Program-made: the position numbers and the translations under genes
Part shown: positions 44,947 through 54,284 of the stretch, one piece after another
How positions within the stretch are numbered: the first letter of the stretch is position 1
How the letters are laid out: each line of letters starts with the position of its first letter
The notes under the pieces: generated by a model
The model's database searches: none
What the model was told of the DNA's origin: nothing
What the model saw: the letters and a program-made list of their open reading frames with translations, nothing else
From: Phycisphaerae bacterium
Lineage (GTDB): Bacteria > Planctomycetota > Phycisphaerae > UBA1845 > Fen-1342
NCBI GenBank assembly: GCA_028277645.1
Contig: JANQFV010000005.1
Coordinates: forward strand, 46,663-110,662
Length of the DNA stretch: 64,000 nt
Reading direction: 5' to 3'

Positions 44947-47127
44947 TCACCGCTCGTGCAGAGCCTTGCCGGCTCGATACAACTCCAGGCGGGCGGTGAT
45001 GTCCGCGACCTGCGCCTGGTGGCCACCCTGCTTGCAGATTTGCAGGGCCTGTTCAGAGATAGCAATCGCATTCTCGAACTGACCGTCGGCGGCGTAGGCA
45101 GCCGCCAGAGCATTTACCAGACGCACGCTGGGCGGATTCGACAACTTCATCGCTCGATCAGCGTACTTCAGCGCGGCGGCTCCGTCGCGCACATCGTCCG
45201 CCGGGGAGAGTGAAAGCACTTCGGTCAGGTTGATCAGCAGCGCGATATTCTGTGGCTGAACCTCGACTGCCTCGCGCAGGATCTCCGCGGCTTCCGCCCA
45301 CCTTCCTTGCGTGACAAGGGTCCGCGCGCGCTCGGCTGGCGTTGTGCTCGGCGCAGGCCGCGGAAGCGGTTCGCTCAGCAGCGTCAGTCGTTCGCGTGCG
45401 ATTTCGTGGGCGGGATCAAGCGCGAGGACACGCTCGTACTCGGCACGCGCTCGATTCAACTGGTTGCTCGCCCGCAGGACTTCGGCCAGACCCCAGCGCG
45501 CCGCGACATCATTCGGCATGGCCGCCACGACACGCTCAAAGTGTGGAACCGCTTCGGCCGACCGCCCCAGGCGCCCGAACCATTCGGCCAACGTCATCCG
45601 AAACCGCGGGTCGTCCGGCACCGCGGCGACGGCTCGTTCGAGGTGCGCGATGATGTCGGGCCGCACGCTCGGGTCGTCGCGCGACAGGCGGACGTAGTAC
45701 ATCGCGAGCGCCCGCTCGGCATTCGCCTCGTTCGACGCCGCGATTACTTGCCGGTCAGGCGGGTTGGTGAAAAGGAAGAGGCTCATCATCACCAACGTGC
45801 CGACGCCGCCGAGCACGCGTTTCGCGTGGCGTTCGCGTAGGTACTCGATGCCGCGCACTAATGCGACGGCAGTAAGCAAGATCAGCACTGGTGCAATGGG
45901 CAGCCTGTAGCGGCCCGGGCAGAAGAACAGCACGACCGTGCCCATGTAGATCACGGCGTAGGTGACTGGCAACAGCCAGCGCCGCCAGTCGCGCACGAAC
46001 ACTAGGCCCACGATCCCAAGACACGCGATGATCGGGAAGCCGATGATGAACAGCCAGGATGCCGTGGCTCGTTTCGCGAACGGCCAGATGGGCTGGTTGT
46101 TGGGAATCTCGATCGGCGACCAGAACAGCCGAAATTTGTGGAAGGTCAGCGCCAGCCACTGCCCAGGTGCCGACGCGATCCAGCTCAGGCCCTTGCGGAA
46201 CCAGTACTGCGAGACCTCGCCTTCGCTCAGTGGGCGGCCCATTTCCTCCTCGGCGATGCGGTGGGTGTCCTGGTAGCCGCCCTCCCAGCCGGGACTCGTA
46301 CCGGGTACTACGGCGGCGATGCCGTCGGCGTCGGGATTATTACCGATGTAAAAGTTCACGCCGCCATTGGTGGCAATTAGCGCCCACTCGCCGCCGACGA
46401 CGCGATTGCGAATGGTCCACGGCAGGATCGCAATCGCCGCCCCTGCGAGGGCTAGGCCGATCGCCGCCGGCTTGTGTAGCTTGCGTTCGCTGAGCCGCGC
46501 ACCGATCCAGATCCACAGCAGGATGCCCGGCGCGAACGCGAGGATGTTGGGTCGCGCGACGGCGGACAGTCCCCACACGATGCCCGCGATCAGATAGAGC
46601 CACAGCGATGCTCGGCGCGCCGCCGTCAACAGCAATAGCAACATGGCGACATTGAGGAACACCTCCAGGCCAACGGTTAGGAGCTGTTCGTCGAAGTAGA
46701 TCAGCGGCCAGTACAACGCGGCGATGAGGCCGGCGATGAAGCCCACGCGGAAGTCTGCCAAGGCGACGCCCAGCCGCGTGATGAGGTAGCAGGTCAGCGC
46801 CCCCAGCACGACGCCGACGAAGCGACCGAGCGCGATGTTGTGCCCGGCGAGCGTGTACCACGCGCCCAGCCAGTAGTAGTACAGCGGTGCTCGAAAGTAC
46901 GGCTTGTCGCCCATGCCCTGACCGGTGGCGATCTGCCAGGCCCATTCGTCGTGGCGCTGCTCGTCCATCGCGGGAGCGACGAAAAAGGGATTGTTCGCCT
47001 GCTGCCCGGCCCAGAACCAGGTGCGGACGGCGAGAGCAAGTAGCGGGATCAGGAGTAGTAACAGATGTTCACGCCGCGTCAGCGTCGAGAAGCGCGAAGT
47101 CTGTAATGCCGCATCGGGCTTAGGCAA
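44947..47127 (-). CDS. GT39-like membrane glycosyltransferase with C-terminal TPR domain
   Basis: The 726-residue protein has about ten helices in its first 480 residues. [19 protein letters not shown] and [14 protein letters not shown] hold the acidic pair and aromatic loop of the GT39/ArnT-like polyprenol-phosphate sugar transferases. [14 protein letters not shown] is a second conserved region of such proteins. Residues about 490-720 are TPR repeats ([60 protein letters not shown]), a protein-interaction scaffold in the periplasm. It may glycosylate exported proteins or lipids; the acceptor is unknown. ffh precedes it and trpB follows on the same strand, without functional link. Confidence 0.8.
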   Translation of the reverse strand: MPKPDAALQTSRFSTLTRREHLLLLLIPLLALAVRTWFWAGQQANNPFFVAPAMDEQRHDEWAWQIATGQGMGDKPYFRAPLYYYWLGAWYTLAGHNIALGRFVGVVLGALTCYLITRLGVALADFRVGFIAGLIAALYWPLIYFDEQLLTVGLEVFLNVAMLLLLLTAARRASLWLYLIAGIVWGLSAVARPNILAFAPGILLWIWIGARLSERKLHKPAAIGLALAGAAIAILPWTIRNRVVGGEWALIATNGGVNFYIGNNPDADGIAAVVPGTSPGWEGGYQDTHRIAEEEMGRPLSEGEVSQYWFRKGLSWIASAPGQWLALTFHKFRLFWSPIEIPNNQPIWPFAKRATASWLFIIGFPIIACLGIVGLVFVRDWRRWLLPVTYAVIYMGTVVLFFCPGRYRLPIAPVLILLTAVALVRGIEYLRERHAKRVLGGVGTLVMMSLFLFTNPPDRQVIAASNEANAERALAMYYVRLSRDDPSVRPDIIAHLERAVAAVPDDPRFRMTLAEWFGRLGRSAEAVPHFERVVAAMPNDVAARWGLAEVLRASNQLNRARAEYERVLALDPAHEIARERLTLLSEPLPRPAPSTTPAERARTLVTQGRWAEAAEILREAVEVQPQNIALLINLTEVLSLSPADDVRDGAAALKYADRAMKLSNPPSVRLVNALAAAYAADGQFENAIAISEQALQICKQGGHQAQVADITARLELYRAGKALHER

Positions 47128-47150
47128 GCTTCGGCTCCTGATGGAACGGC

Positions 47151-47248
47151 GGGCGGGACCCGCCCTACCGTTCGCAGCCGAGGGCGGCTGCGCTGCGTTC
47201 CGCGGCCGGGGGCGGCCACGCTACAGGCACAGCCGGTAGCGGCTGTGC
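47151..47248. repeat. Cluster of four hairpins between ffh and the GT39-TPR gene
   Basis: Four palindromes follow each other: GGGCGGG-A-CCCGCCC (47151-47165), GCAGCCG-AGGG-CGGCTGC (47174-47191), GGCCG-GGGG-CGGCC (47204-47217) and GCACAGCCG-GTAG-CGGCTGTGC (47227-47248). The last three have a four-base loop. Stems differ in sequence but keep perfect pairing, and three are followed by tails such as CTAC, GCTGC and GCTCC. They fill nearly all of the 127-bp gap and are probably REP-like elements or a transcription end for ffh. Confidence 0.7.
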
Positions 47249-47254
47249 TCCACT

Positions 47255-48685
47255 TCATCGCCGGCGGCGGCGTTTCTTCTTGCGCTCGACCTTGCGGGGC
47301 TGATAGCGGGTGGAGCCCTTTTTCATCTTTGGCACGGCGGCGCCGTCGGCGCCCATCTTGCCCAATTGCTGCATCATCTTCAGCCGGCCGCCGATGCCCT
47401 GGCCGGCCATTGCTTTCATTACGCCGCGCATCTGGACGAACTGCTTGACCAGCGCGCTGACGTCGGCTGGCTCAGCACCGGAGCCGCGGGCGATGCGGCG
47501 GCGGCGGGAGGCCTCGATGAGCTCCGGGTTCTGGCGCTCTTTGGGCGTCATGGATTGGACGATGCCCTTCATGCGCGCGATTTCTTCTTCGGGCATCTCG
47601 ATGCCTTCGAGCGCGCTGCCCACCCCGGGGATCATCTTCATGACCGACTTCATCGGCCCCATCTTCCGCAGACCGTCGAGCTGTACGAGGAAGTCGTCCA
47701 GACCCATCTGGCCTTTGGCCATCTTCTCCTGCGTCTTGGCGACCTGGTCGGCGTCGAACGTCTGTTGAGCCTTCTCCACCAGCGATACAACGTCGCCCAT
47801 GCCGAGAATGCGGCCGGCGATACGATCGGGGTGAAACTCCTCGATCGCGTCGAGCTTCTCGCCCACACCGATGAACTTGATCGGCTTGCCCGTGACCGCC
47901 TTGACCGACAGTGCCGCACCGCCGCGGGTGTCGGAATCGAATTTGGTGAGGATCGCACCGTCGAGCTCGAGCCGTTCGTCGAATGACTTGGCGGTATTGA
48001 CGGCGTCCTGACCGGTCATCGCGTCGATGACGAGGTAGATCTGATGCGGGCTGGTCGCATTGGCGACCTGCGAGATCTCGGTCATCAGCTCGTCGTCGAT
48101 CGCCAAGCGGCCGGCTGTGTCGAGAATCACTACGTCGCGGTCGAGCTTGCGACACGCGCGGACGGCGTTGCGGCAGACCTTGACCGGGTTCTGGTGGTCC
48201 CGCTCGGCGTGGACGGGCACATTGAGCTGCTTGCCGAGCACTTCGAGTTGATCGATAGCCGCCGGCCGCTTGAGGTCGGCCGCGACGAGCAGCGGCTTTT
48301 TGCCACGCTGCATGCAGTAGCGGGCGAGCTTGGCGCAGGTAGTGGTCTTACCTGAGCCCTGCAGGCCGGCCATCAGGATCACGGTTGGTGGCTGCGACAC
48401 AAAGGGAATGCGCGTCTCGATCGGGCCCATCAGGTTCACGAGCTCGTCGTGAACGACCTTGACGATCACCTGCTCGGGCCGCAGGGTGTCGAGCACCTGC
48501 TGCCCGATGGCCTTCTGCATGCAGTCGTCGGTGAAGCTGCGGGCGACGTCGATGTTGACGTCGGCCTCGAGCAAGGCGGTGCGGATCTCGCGCATGGCCT
48601 CCCGCACGTTGGCCTCGGTGATCTTCCCGCGGCCGCGGAGGCTCTTGAATACGCTCCCCAGCTTGTCACTCAGTGCGTCGAACAT
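47255..48685 (-). CDS. ffh: Signal recognition particle protein Ffh
   Basis: GTPase that binds 4.5S RNA and signal sequences and brings ribosomes to the membrane via FtsY. The 476-residue protein has an N domain (residues 1-90), a G domain with GLQGSGKTTT (107-116), DTAGRL and TKFDSDTRGG, and a methionine-rich M domain starting near residue 300 (MKSVMKMIPG, RIARGSG). The C-terminus is unusually basic (KVERKKKRRRRR), which could strengthen RNA or ribosome binding. ATG 48685 matches the family start; the frame is open for 205 codons upstream, but these are not coding. Signal peptidases at 16566-19747 act later in the same export route. Confidence 0.96.
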   Translation of the reverse strand: MFDALSDKLGSVFKSLRGRGKITEANVREAMREIRTALLEADVNIDVARSFTDDCMQKAIGQQVLDTLRPEQVIVKVVHDELVNLMGPIETRIPFVSQPPTVILMAGLQGSGKTTTCAKLARYCMQRGKKPLLVAADLKRPAAIDQLEVLGKQLNVPVHAERDHQNPVKVCRNAVRACRKLDRDVVILDTAGRLAIDDELMTEISQVANATSPHQIYLVIDAMTGQDAVNTAKSFDERLELDGAILTKFDSDTRGGAALSVKAVTGKPIKFIGVGEKLDAIEEFHPDRIAGRILGMGDVVSLVEKAQQTFDADQVAKTQEKMAKGQMGLDDFLVQLDGLRKMGPMKSVMKMIPGVGSALEGIEMPEEEIARMKGIVQSMTPKERQNPELIEASRRRRIARGSGAEPADVSALVKQFVQMRGVMKAMAGQGIGGRLKMMQQLGKMGADGAAVPKMKKGSTRYQPRKVERKKKRRRRR

Positions 48686-48819
48686 AGCCCCGTGAGTGTA
48701 GCGGGAAGCGGGAGTGGAAGCGAATCGGCGGCCCCTGGGCGCTGACGGCGCGGAAAGCGCGCAGCGTTGCCCCCCTGCGGGTAACGCGATTTGGGAGCGA
48801 GCGCTGAGGTCCGTTCGAT

Positions 48820-48847
48820 GTCGGCCACGAGGGGCCGACGCTACGCG
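48820..48847. repeat. 28-bp palindromic repeat, copy B
   Basis: This is the second copy of the GTCGGCC...GGCCGACGCTACGCG element (25 of 28 identical to 44902-44929). It lies in the 170-bp gap between the SpoIIE-type phosphatase stop and the ffh start. The three differences are all in the loop-proximal part, so the inverted repeat is intact. Confidence 0.65.
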
Positions 48848-48855
48848 CGTGCTGG

Positions 48856-50037
48856 CTACGCGCCGACCTCCAGCACGAGCAGCGTGACATCGTCCGCCGG
48901 ATTCAATGACCCTTCCGCCCGGTCCAGGTGCTTGCGGACGGCTTGCGTCAGGCCCTGGGCGTCGCGCTGTGCCCATTCGAGCATCTGCGGCGTGAACGTG
49001 CTCTCGTCTGCTGTGGCGGTGCGCGGGACGAGCATGTCGTCTTCCATCCCATCTGTGTATAGCACGAGCTTGTCGCCCGCGTTCAGCCGCAGTTCCGTCT
49101 CTTCGAACTCGGACGGCACGTCCGGCAGACCCAGCAGGCTGCCACTGGTGACGATCTCGCGCGGGCCGGCGGCACGATCGATGTGAATCGCGTACGGATG
49201 CCCGGCCCGAGCTAACGTCACGTCGTGCGTCACTGTATCGATAATGGCGTACGCCGCGGTGACAAACTGGCAGTTGGGCAGTTGCTGACGGACGAGACAC
49301 TGGTGCAGATTCTCGAGCGCTTCGGCCGGACGCACGATCGTGTAGTCGTCGCCGTCGATGTGCTTCGACACCAGCGCTTGCCGCAGGAACATTGTCAGCA
49401 GGCCGGCCGCGACGCCGTGGCCCATCGCATCGGCGATGAACATGCCGAGGTGCGTCTCATCGATGCGGAACACGTCGTACATGTCGCCGCTGACCCAGCT
49501 CGCCGGCCGATAGAGCACTTCGAAGTGGAACGGCGGGACCTCAGGGAACTCGCGGGGCAGAAAGTCACGCTGCAGGCGACCCGCCAGCCGCATCTCCTGG
49601 TCGATCTCGCCAAAGTGACGATTGAGCTGCTCGCCGAGCCGCTGGAGGTGGCGCACCTCGCGTTCTAGTGCTTTCATCAGCGGAGCATAGCGGGCAAGTG
49701 TGTCAACCTTGCCGGTCAATTCGTCGAGGCCGATCTCCGGCGAAAGCCACTCAACCATCGCGCTGCGGGCGCGCGGACCAGACGGCGGCGTGCCCCAGAC
49801 GATGGAGGCGGTGCCGGATTCGGCAAGTCGGTCGACCAACTGAGGGACGTTTTCGACGACCGGGCTGTCGGCGTCTACGAGGACCACCGCAAGGTCCAGC
49901 CCTTTGGGTTGTCTGGCGGAGGTGTCGGTTAGATCGACGCGTTTCGGCTTGTGCCCGCGCTCGCGTAGGCGCGCATCGAGCACACCGACCTTCTGCGGGG
50001 CGGCGTCATACAAACACACGCGTGCATGCGGACTCAT
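48856..50037 (-). CDS. PP2C/SpoIIE-type protein phosphatase with degenerate receiver-like N-terminus
   Basis: The 393-residue protein starts with a receiver-like fold (residues about 5-115). LAVVLVDAD is at the phospho-acceptor strand, but the acidic pair normally near residue 8-10 is missing (VCLYDAAPQK), so phosphorylation is doubtful. A coiled-coil linker (ALEREVRHLQRLGEQLNRHF) connects to a SpoIIE/RsbU-type PP2C phosphatase: AGRLQRDFLP, WVSGDMYDVFRI, MFIADAMGHGVAAGLL, RAGHPYAI, LVLYTDGMED and DDVTLLVLEV with the metal-binding Asp residues. It probably dephosphorylates an anti-sigma-factor antagonist; no such partner is in the window. ATG 50037 has AGAGG upstream. Confidence 0.85.
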   Translation of the reverse strand: MSPHARVCLYDAAPQKVGVLDARLRERGHKPKRVDLTDTSARQPKGLDLAVVLVDADSPVVENVPQLVDRLAESGTASIVWGTPPSGPRARSAMVEWLSPEIGLDELTGKVDTLARYAPLMKALEREVRHLQRLGEQLNRHFGEIDQEMRLAGRLQRDFLPREFPEVPPFHFEVLYRPASWVSGDMYDVFRIDETHLGMFIADAMGHGVAAGLLTMFLRQALVSKHIDGDDYTIVRPAEALENLHQCLVRQQLPNCQFVTAAYAIIDTVTHDVTLARAGHPYAIHIDRAAGPREIVTSGSLLGLPDVPSEFEETELRLNAGDKLVLYTDGMEDDMLVPRTATADESTFTPQMLEWAQRDAQGLTQAVRKHLDRAEGSLNPADDVTLLVLEVGA

Positions 50038-50430
50038 GCGTTGCCTCTTCACTCCGCCGGGGTCGCGCGCAGGCCGGCACACACCAGCTCACCCGTCGCG
50101 CGCGGAGGACCCGACACAACTCGCTTCGACGTGATTCGGCCAGTACTTCGGTTGTGGTCGAAAGGGGCTCCTCACGGCCGAGAATGACGCGATTATCGCT
50201 CGTTCAGGTCCGATCCGGCCGATGCTGCGCCAACCCTCGCCGACTTGACAGGGACCTCGCCCCACATAGAATTTCCACGCTCGTTCGCAGCCGGGCGGTG
50301 TGACTGAACTGCCATTGGGCCGAAGGCCGGCGGGTTGCCTTCGGCGGCTTACGGGCGTCCCCACTGATTGTGGAATGGGACGCGTTCGCCCAGCGATCTG
50401 GACTTGGATCGATAGCGGGAGGATTCGCGC
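50038..50430. other. Divergent intergenic region, 393 bp
   Basis: This region separates the phosphatase (-) and the ABC ATPase (+). Frames on either strand give no recognisable product. I see no strong hairpin or operator. The ATPase start at 50431 has GGGAGG at 50418-50423 as ribosome binding site. Confidence 0.4.
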
Positions 50431-51360
50431 GTGATCGAAGTTCGCAACCTCAGTAAGTACTACGGCAGCCGGGCCGCCGTCGACGACATCACGTTCGGTG
50501 TCGACGAGGGCCAGATCGTTGGCTTTCTAGGCCCCAACGGTGCCGGCAAGACGACCACCATCCGCATCCTGACCTGCTTCATGCCGGCCACGAACGGTTC
50601 GGCCACGGTCGCAGGCCACGACGTGCTGACTGCGTCGATGCGAGTGCGTGAATCGGTGGGCTACCTGCCGGAATCCGTGCCGCTCTATCCGGAGATGCGC
50701 GTGCGCGAGTATCTGCGCTTCCGCGGCAAGCTCCGCGGAATGGACCGGGCGGCCCGCGAGAGTGCTATCCAGCGGGTCGTCGCGCGGTGCTGGCTGCAGG
50801 ACGTCATCGGCCGGCCGATCGGGCAACTATCCAAAGGTTTTCGACAGCGCGTGGGCCTGGCCGATGCCCTGCTCCACAACCCGAAGGTGTTGATCCTGGA
50901 CGAGCCGACGGTCGGTCTCGACCCACGGCAGATCCGCGAGACGCGTTCGCTGATTCAGGAACTGGCGGCGGATCACACCGTGATGCTGTCCAGCCACATC
51001 CTGCCCGAGGTCGAGGCGACCTGTCAGCGCATCATCATTATTCACGAGGGACAACTCGTCGCACAGGGTTCGCCGGAGGAACTGCGTGCGAAGGTCACAG
51101 AGGGGACCAGCCTGATTGCCGAGCTGAAGGGCCCGGTCACGGACGTGTCCGCGGAAATGCGCAAGCTGGCCGGCGTGACCGACGTTCACGCTCAGGCCAT
51201 CGACGGTTGGACCCAGGTCACGCTCACGACCGCGCGCGACGTGCGGGAAGACGTATACAAGGTGTCGCAGGAAAAGAGCTGGCCGCTGCGCGAGTTGCGG
51301 CGAGACATCGCGACCCTGGAAGACTTCTTCGTCAAGATTGTCGCCGGGACGCGCGTGTAG
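50431..51360 (+). CDS. ABC transporter ATP-binding protein (GldA-like)
   Basis: The 309-residue ATPase has Walker A GPNGAGKTTT, a Q-loop region GYLPESVPLYPEMRVREYL, a signature variant LSKGFRQRVGLADAL, Walker B VLILDEPTVGLDP and H-loop LSSHIL. A C-terminal extension (residues about 215-309, TEGTSLIAELKGPVTDV) is typical of ABC-2 ATPases such as GldA/NatA. It is the first gene of a four-gene unit with a GldF-like permease, a GldG-like protein and a DUF4340 protein. In Bacteroidetes GldAFG are needed for gliding; elsewhere the same set is widespread with unknown substrate, so gliding should not be assumed here. Confidence 0.88.
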   Translation: MIEVRNLSKYYGSRAAVDDITFGVDEGQIVGFLGPNGAGKTTTIRILTCFMPATNGSATVAGHDVLTASMRVRESVGYLPESVPLYPEMRVREYLRFRGKLRGMDRAARESAIQRVVARCWLQDVIGRPIGQLSKGFRQRVGLADALLHNPKVLILDEPTVGLDPRQIRETRSLIQELAADHTVMLSSHILPEVEATCQRIIIIHEGQLVAQGSPEELRAKVTEGTSLIAELKGPVTDVSAEMRKLAGVTDVHAQAIDGWTQVTLTTARDVREDVYKVSQEKSWPLRELRRDIATLEDFFVKIVAGTRV

Positions 51361-51387
51361 CGCGCCGGAACAGTGAGGGCGATACCT

Positions 51388-52107
51388 ATGCGAAACACCA
51401 TGGCCATCATGCAGCGCGAGCTGCTGGCGCTGTTCTGCTCGCCGATCGGCTACATCGTGATCGCGGGCTTCCTGCTGATCAACGGCGTGATCGTGCTGTG
51501 GACCGGCGTCTTCTCCCCGGGCAAGGCCGCCACGCTGCGGGACGTGTTCTTCTGGATGCCGTGGGTGCTGACGGTCATCGTGCCCGCGATCAGCATGCGG
51601 ATGATCAGCGAGGAATACCGCAGTGGCACAATTGAAAGCCTGATGACCGCGCCGCTGTCCGACTTCCAGATGGTGCTGGGCAAGTACCTGGCGGGAGTGA
51701 TCTTCTTCGCCATCATGCTGGGCGCGACGCTGGTCTACCTCGTGCTGATGGCGGCGTATGGCAACCCGGACCTCGGCGCCGCGTTCGCGTTGTACCTCGG
51801 CCTGTTTCTCATCGGTCTGGCCTTCACCGCCTACGGCGTGTTCGCCAGCAGCCTGACCAGCAACCAGGTGGTAGCGTGGATCCTCGGGTGGGTGCCCCTG
51901 CTGCTGTTTGCCTGCGTGTCGTACTTCGTTGTGGGCCAGGTTGAAGGCTGGCTGCGAGCGCTTTTTCAGCAGGTCAACGTCATTGGACGCTTCGAAGCAT
52001 TCAGCCGCGGACTGGTGCGTATCGACGGCGTGGTGTTCTTCATCGCGACGGCGGCGTTGTTCGTGTTCCTGACAGTGAAAGTGGTGGAGTCGCGACGATG
52101 GCGGTAA
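51388..52107 (+). CDS. ABC-2 type permease (GldF-like)
   Basis: The 239-residue protein has six hydrophobic helices in the ABC-2 arrangement: LLALFCSPIGYIVIAGFLL, MPWVLTVIVPAISMRMISEEYRSGTIESLMTAP (the conserved SMR...EE...GTIE..L.. loop that contacts the ATPase), and four more. GAGGGC 51375-51380 sets ATG 51388 as the start, although GTG 51373 is in frame. It lies 27 bp after the ATPase gene and overlaps the next gene by 10 bp, so the unit is an operon. Confidence 0.87.
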   Translation: MRNTMAIMQRELLALFCSPIGYIVIAGFLLINGVIVLWTGVFSPGKAATLRDVFFWMPWVLTVIVPAISMRMISEEYRSGTIESLMTAPLSDFQMVLGKYLAGVIFFAIMLGATLVYLVLMAAYGNPDLGAAFALYLGLFLIGLAFTAYGVFASSLTSNQVVAWILGWVPLLLFACVSYFVVGQVEGWLRALFQQVNVIGRFEAFSRGLVRIDGVVFFIATAALFVFLTVKVVESRRWR

Positions 52108-54278
52108 CGCAAACGACCAACGTGTCCCAGCGGCGCGTCGTCTATGGCGCCAATGTCCTGGTGCAGATCATCGTGGTCACGTTGATCGCGGTTGGTGTGA
52201 TCTACGCTTCGACGGATCGCGGTCAGGTTGACCTCACGCGCACCGGTGCCAACAGCCTCAGCCCGAAGACCGTCGGGCTGCTGCGGGGACTGGAAGAGAA
52301 CGTCACCATCACCGCGGTCTACACGGTGCTCAGTGAATACGACGAGCGCGCCCAGAAGCGCCAGAACACAGTTGACGACCTGCTGAAGCTCTACGAGTCC
52401 GCCGGCCGGGGACGGATCACGGCGCGCATGGTTGATCCGATGAAGGATCGTGCTCAACTGCCCGCCCTGCTCAAACGACTGCGCGAGAAGCCGGCGTACC
52501 GCGATGAGGCGGCCAAGCACGAAGAAGCACTGAACGCCTTCCCCGAGATCAACCAGCAGCTCATGACGCTGGTGGACCAGCAACTGACGCGCATCGAACA
52601 ACTGTTCGCCGCCGATCCAGCGCTCCAGCAATCACAACTCGTCGAGATCGCACAGGAGCTAAACCGTCTCAAGCAGCGCTCGGAACTGGTCAACGGCGAC
52701 GTGCAGAAGCTGCTCGCGGCCGATCTCCCGCAGTACGGCAAGGCAGTCGAAGCGGTGCGCGGCTATCTCGAAACCGCGCAGAACTGGATTCAGGCGGTGA
52801 AGAACTGGGTCGAGGGCCGCACTGCCGCCGACGTGGGGCTAAGCGAAAGCGCGTTCTCGTTCGTTCAGGGTGTCAGCAACGAATACCAGGCGATGAAAGG
52901 CGAGATCGACGACCTGCTGAGCCAGACGGCCGATCTCGAGCGCCTCAAGCTGGAGGAACTCTCCGACGAGCTGAATCGCTGGGCGAACTCGCCGCCGATC
53001 ATTGTTGAGACCGACCGCGAGGCCGAGGTGGTTCCGTTCTTCGAAGTCTGGCCGATGCGGCAGGATATGATGGCCGCGACCGATGGCGACGATCGCGAAT
53101 TCGCCGGCGAGCAGTCGATCTCTTCCACGATTCTGAAGCTGACCCAGAAAGAGAAGACCGCGGTCATCTTCACGCGTTTTGGCGGGCCGTCACCGATCAC
53201 GCCGGACTTCTCACAGTTCAATCCGATGCAGCGGCGGATGCCGCGGGCGCCGTTTGGCGTACTGAACGAACTGCTGGGCGACGAGAACTTCGTCACGCAG
53301 GACTGGGACGTGTCGACGCAGAAGGAGCCGCCGACGGTCGAGGACGCGGCCCGTACGGTCTACGTGATCTTTCCACCCGCGCCGCCACCGCAGACCGATC
53401 CGCGCCGTCCGCCGCCGACGCCGGCGATTTCACAGGACGACATCCAGGTCATCACTGACGCGATCGAGTCGGCCGGTAAGGCAATCTTTCTGGTGCGCTG
53501 CTCATTGCGTGAAGTCGGCGGGTCGGGCTCGTACGAGTTCGCTGACTATCTGCGCACCACCTGGGGCATCGACGCGGCGCACACGAACCTGATCCTGCGC
53601 TTTGCCCCGTCGCCCGAGAATTCGGACCTGTACGTGCCGCGCCGACCGCCGCTGGTCATCGATACGTCCGACCGCAACGCGCGGGCACAGATGACCGGTC
53701 ACGCTATTACGGAGCCGCTGCTGGCATCCAACGCTGGGTTCATGGCGGCCTGCCCGCTCGACATGGTGACCGGAGACGACGCGCCGAGCGACGCGACCGT
53801 GTCCGAGCTGGCCGTCGTCGAGCCCAGCACGGACATCTGGGCGATCGACAGTGTCTTCGAGATCGAAAACGAATTGCGCACGCAGCGCGGCACGACGCGC
53901 AAACCTGCTAATCGCGTTCCGCCGTTCAACATCGCGCTGGCCGGCGAGAAAGAGGATCAGCGCATCGTCGTGTTCGGCAGCGTTGAGGCTTTCGCCGACG
54001 CGATGATCGAGCAACCAGGCGGATTCGCCTTCACGGGCGGTGGCCTCGTAGCGTACCCGGCGTATCCCGCCAATCCGGATCTGTTCATCAACGCCGTCCA
54101 CTGGCTCACGAACGAGGCAGATCGCATCTCGGTCGGCGCCCGGCGCACCGAAGTTCCGCGGCTCGACAAGCTCGAAGAAGGCTTCTGGATGGATTTCTGG
54201 CGCATCTTCCTCGTCGGCATCTGGCCGGGTTTTGCCCTGATCGTTGGCGGCGGCGTGTGGTTCTTCCGCCGGAGGTAA
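52098..54278 (+). CDS. GldG-like ABC transporter auxiliary protein
   Basis: The 726-residue protein has one N-terminal helix (residues about 18-40) and one near the C-terminus (IFLVGIWPGFALIVGGGVWFF), with a large periplasmic part between. LTRTGANSLSPKTVGLLRGLEENVTITAVYT is the signature start of the GldG/ABC_transp_aux family. Residues about 100-290 are strongly helical and probably coiled coil (LTRIEQLFAADPALQQSQLVEIAQ region), an insertion not always found. The C-terminal half resembles the ThuA/GATase-like fold of this family (DVSTQKEPPTVEDAARTVYVIFPP). The gene overlaps the permease gene by 10 bp and is followed after 6 bp by the DUF4340 gene. Confidence 0.82.
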   Translation: MAVTQTTNVSQRRVVYGANVLVQIIVVTLIAVGVIYASTDRGQVDLTRTGANSLSPKTVGLLRGLEENVTITAVYTVLSEYDERAQKRQNTVDDLLKLYESAGRGRITARMVDPMKDRAQLPALLKRLREKPAYRDEAAKHEEALNAFPEINQQLMTLVDQQLTRIEQLFAADPALQQSQLVEIAQELNRLKQRSELVNGDVQKLLAADLPQYGKAVEAVRGYLETAQNWIQAVKNWVEGRTAADVGLSESAFSFVQGVSNEYQAMKGEIDDLLSQTADLERLKLEELSDELNRWANSPPIIVETDREAEVVPFFEVWPMRQDMMAATDGDDREFAGEQSISSTILKLTQKEKTAVIFTRFGGPSPITPDFSQFNPMQRRMPRAPFGVLNELLGDENFVTQDWDVSTQKEPPTVEDAARTVYVIFPPAPPPQTDPRRPPPTPAISQDDIQVITDAIESAGKAIFLVRCSLREVGGSGSYEFADYLRTTWGIDAAHTNLILRFAPSPENSDLYVPRRPPLVIDTSDRNARAQMTGHAITEPLLASNAGFMAACPLDMVTGDDAPSDATVSELAVVEPSTDIWAIDSVFEIENELRTQRGTTRKPANRVPPFNIALAGEKEDQRIVVFGSVEAFADAMIEQPGGFAFTGGGLVAYPAYPANPDLFINAVHWLTNEADRISVGARRTEVPRLDKLEEGFWMDFWRIFLVGIWPGFALIVGGGVWFFRRR

Positions 54279-54284
54279 TCGCGA

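Noticed and set aside
44844..45113. N-terminal extension of trpB
   Set aside because: The extra 90 residues overlap the end of the GT39-TPR gene and read as non-coding; GTG 44843 has a good ribosome binding site and matches the family start.
47151..47248. Hairpin cluster as a CRISPR array
   Set aside because: Units differ in sequence and length, there are no equal spacers, and no cas genes are present.
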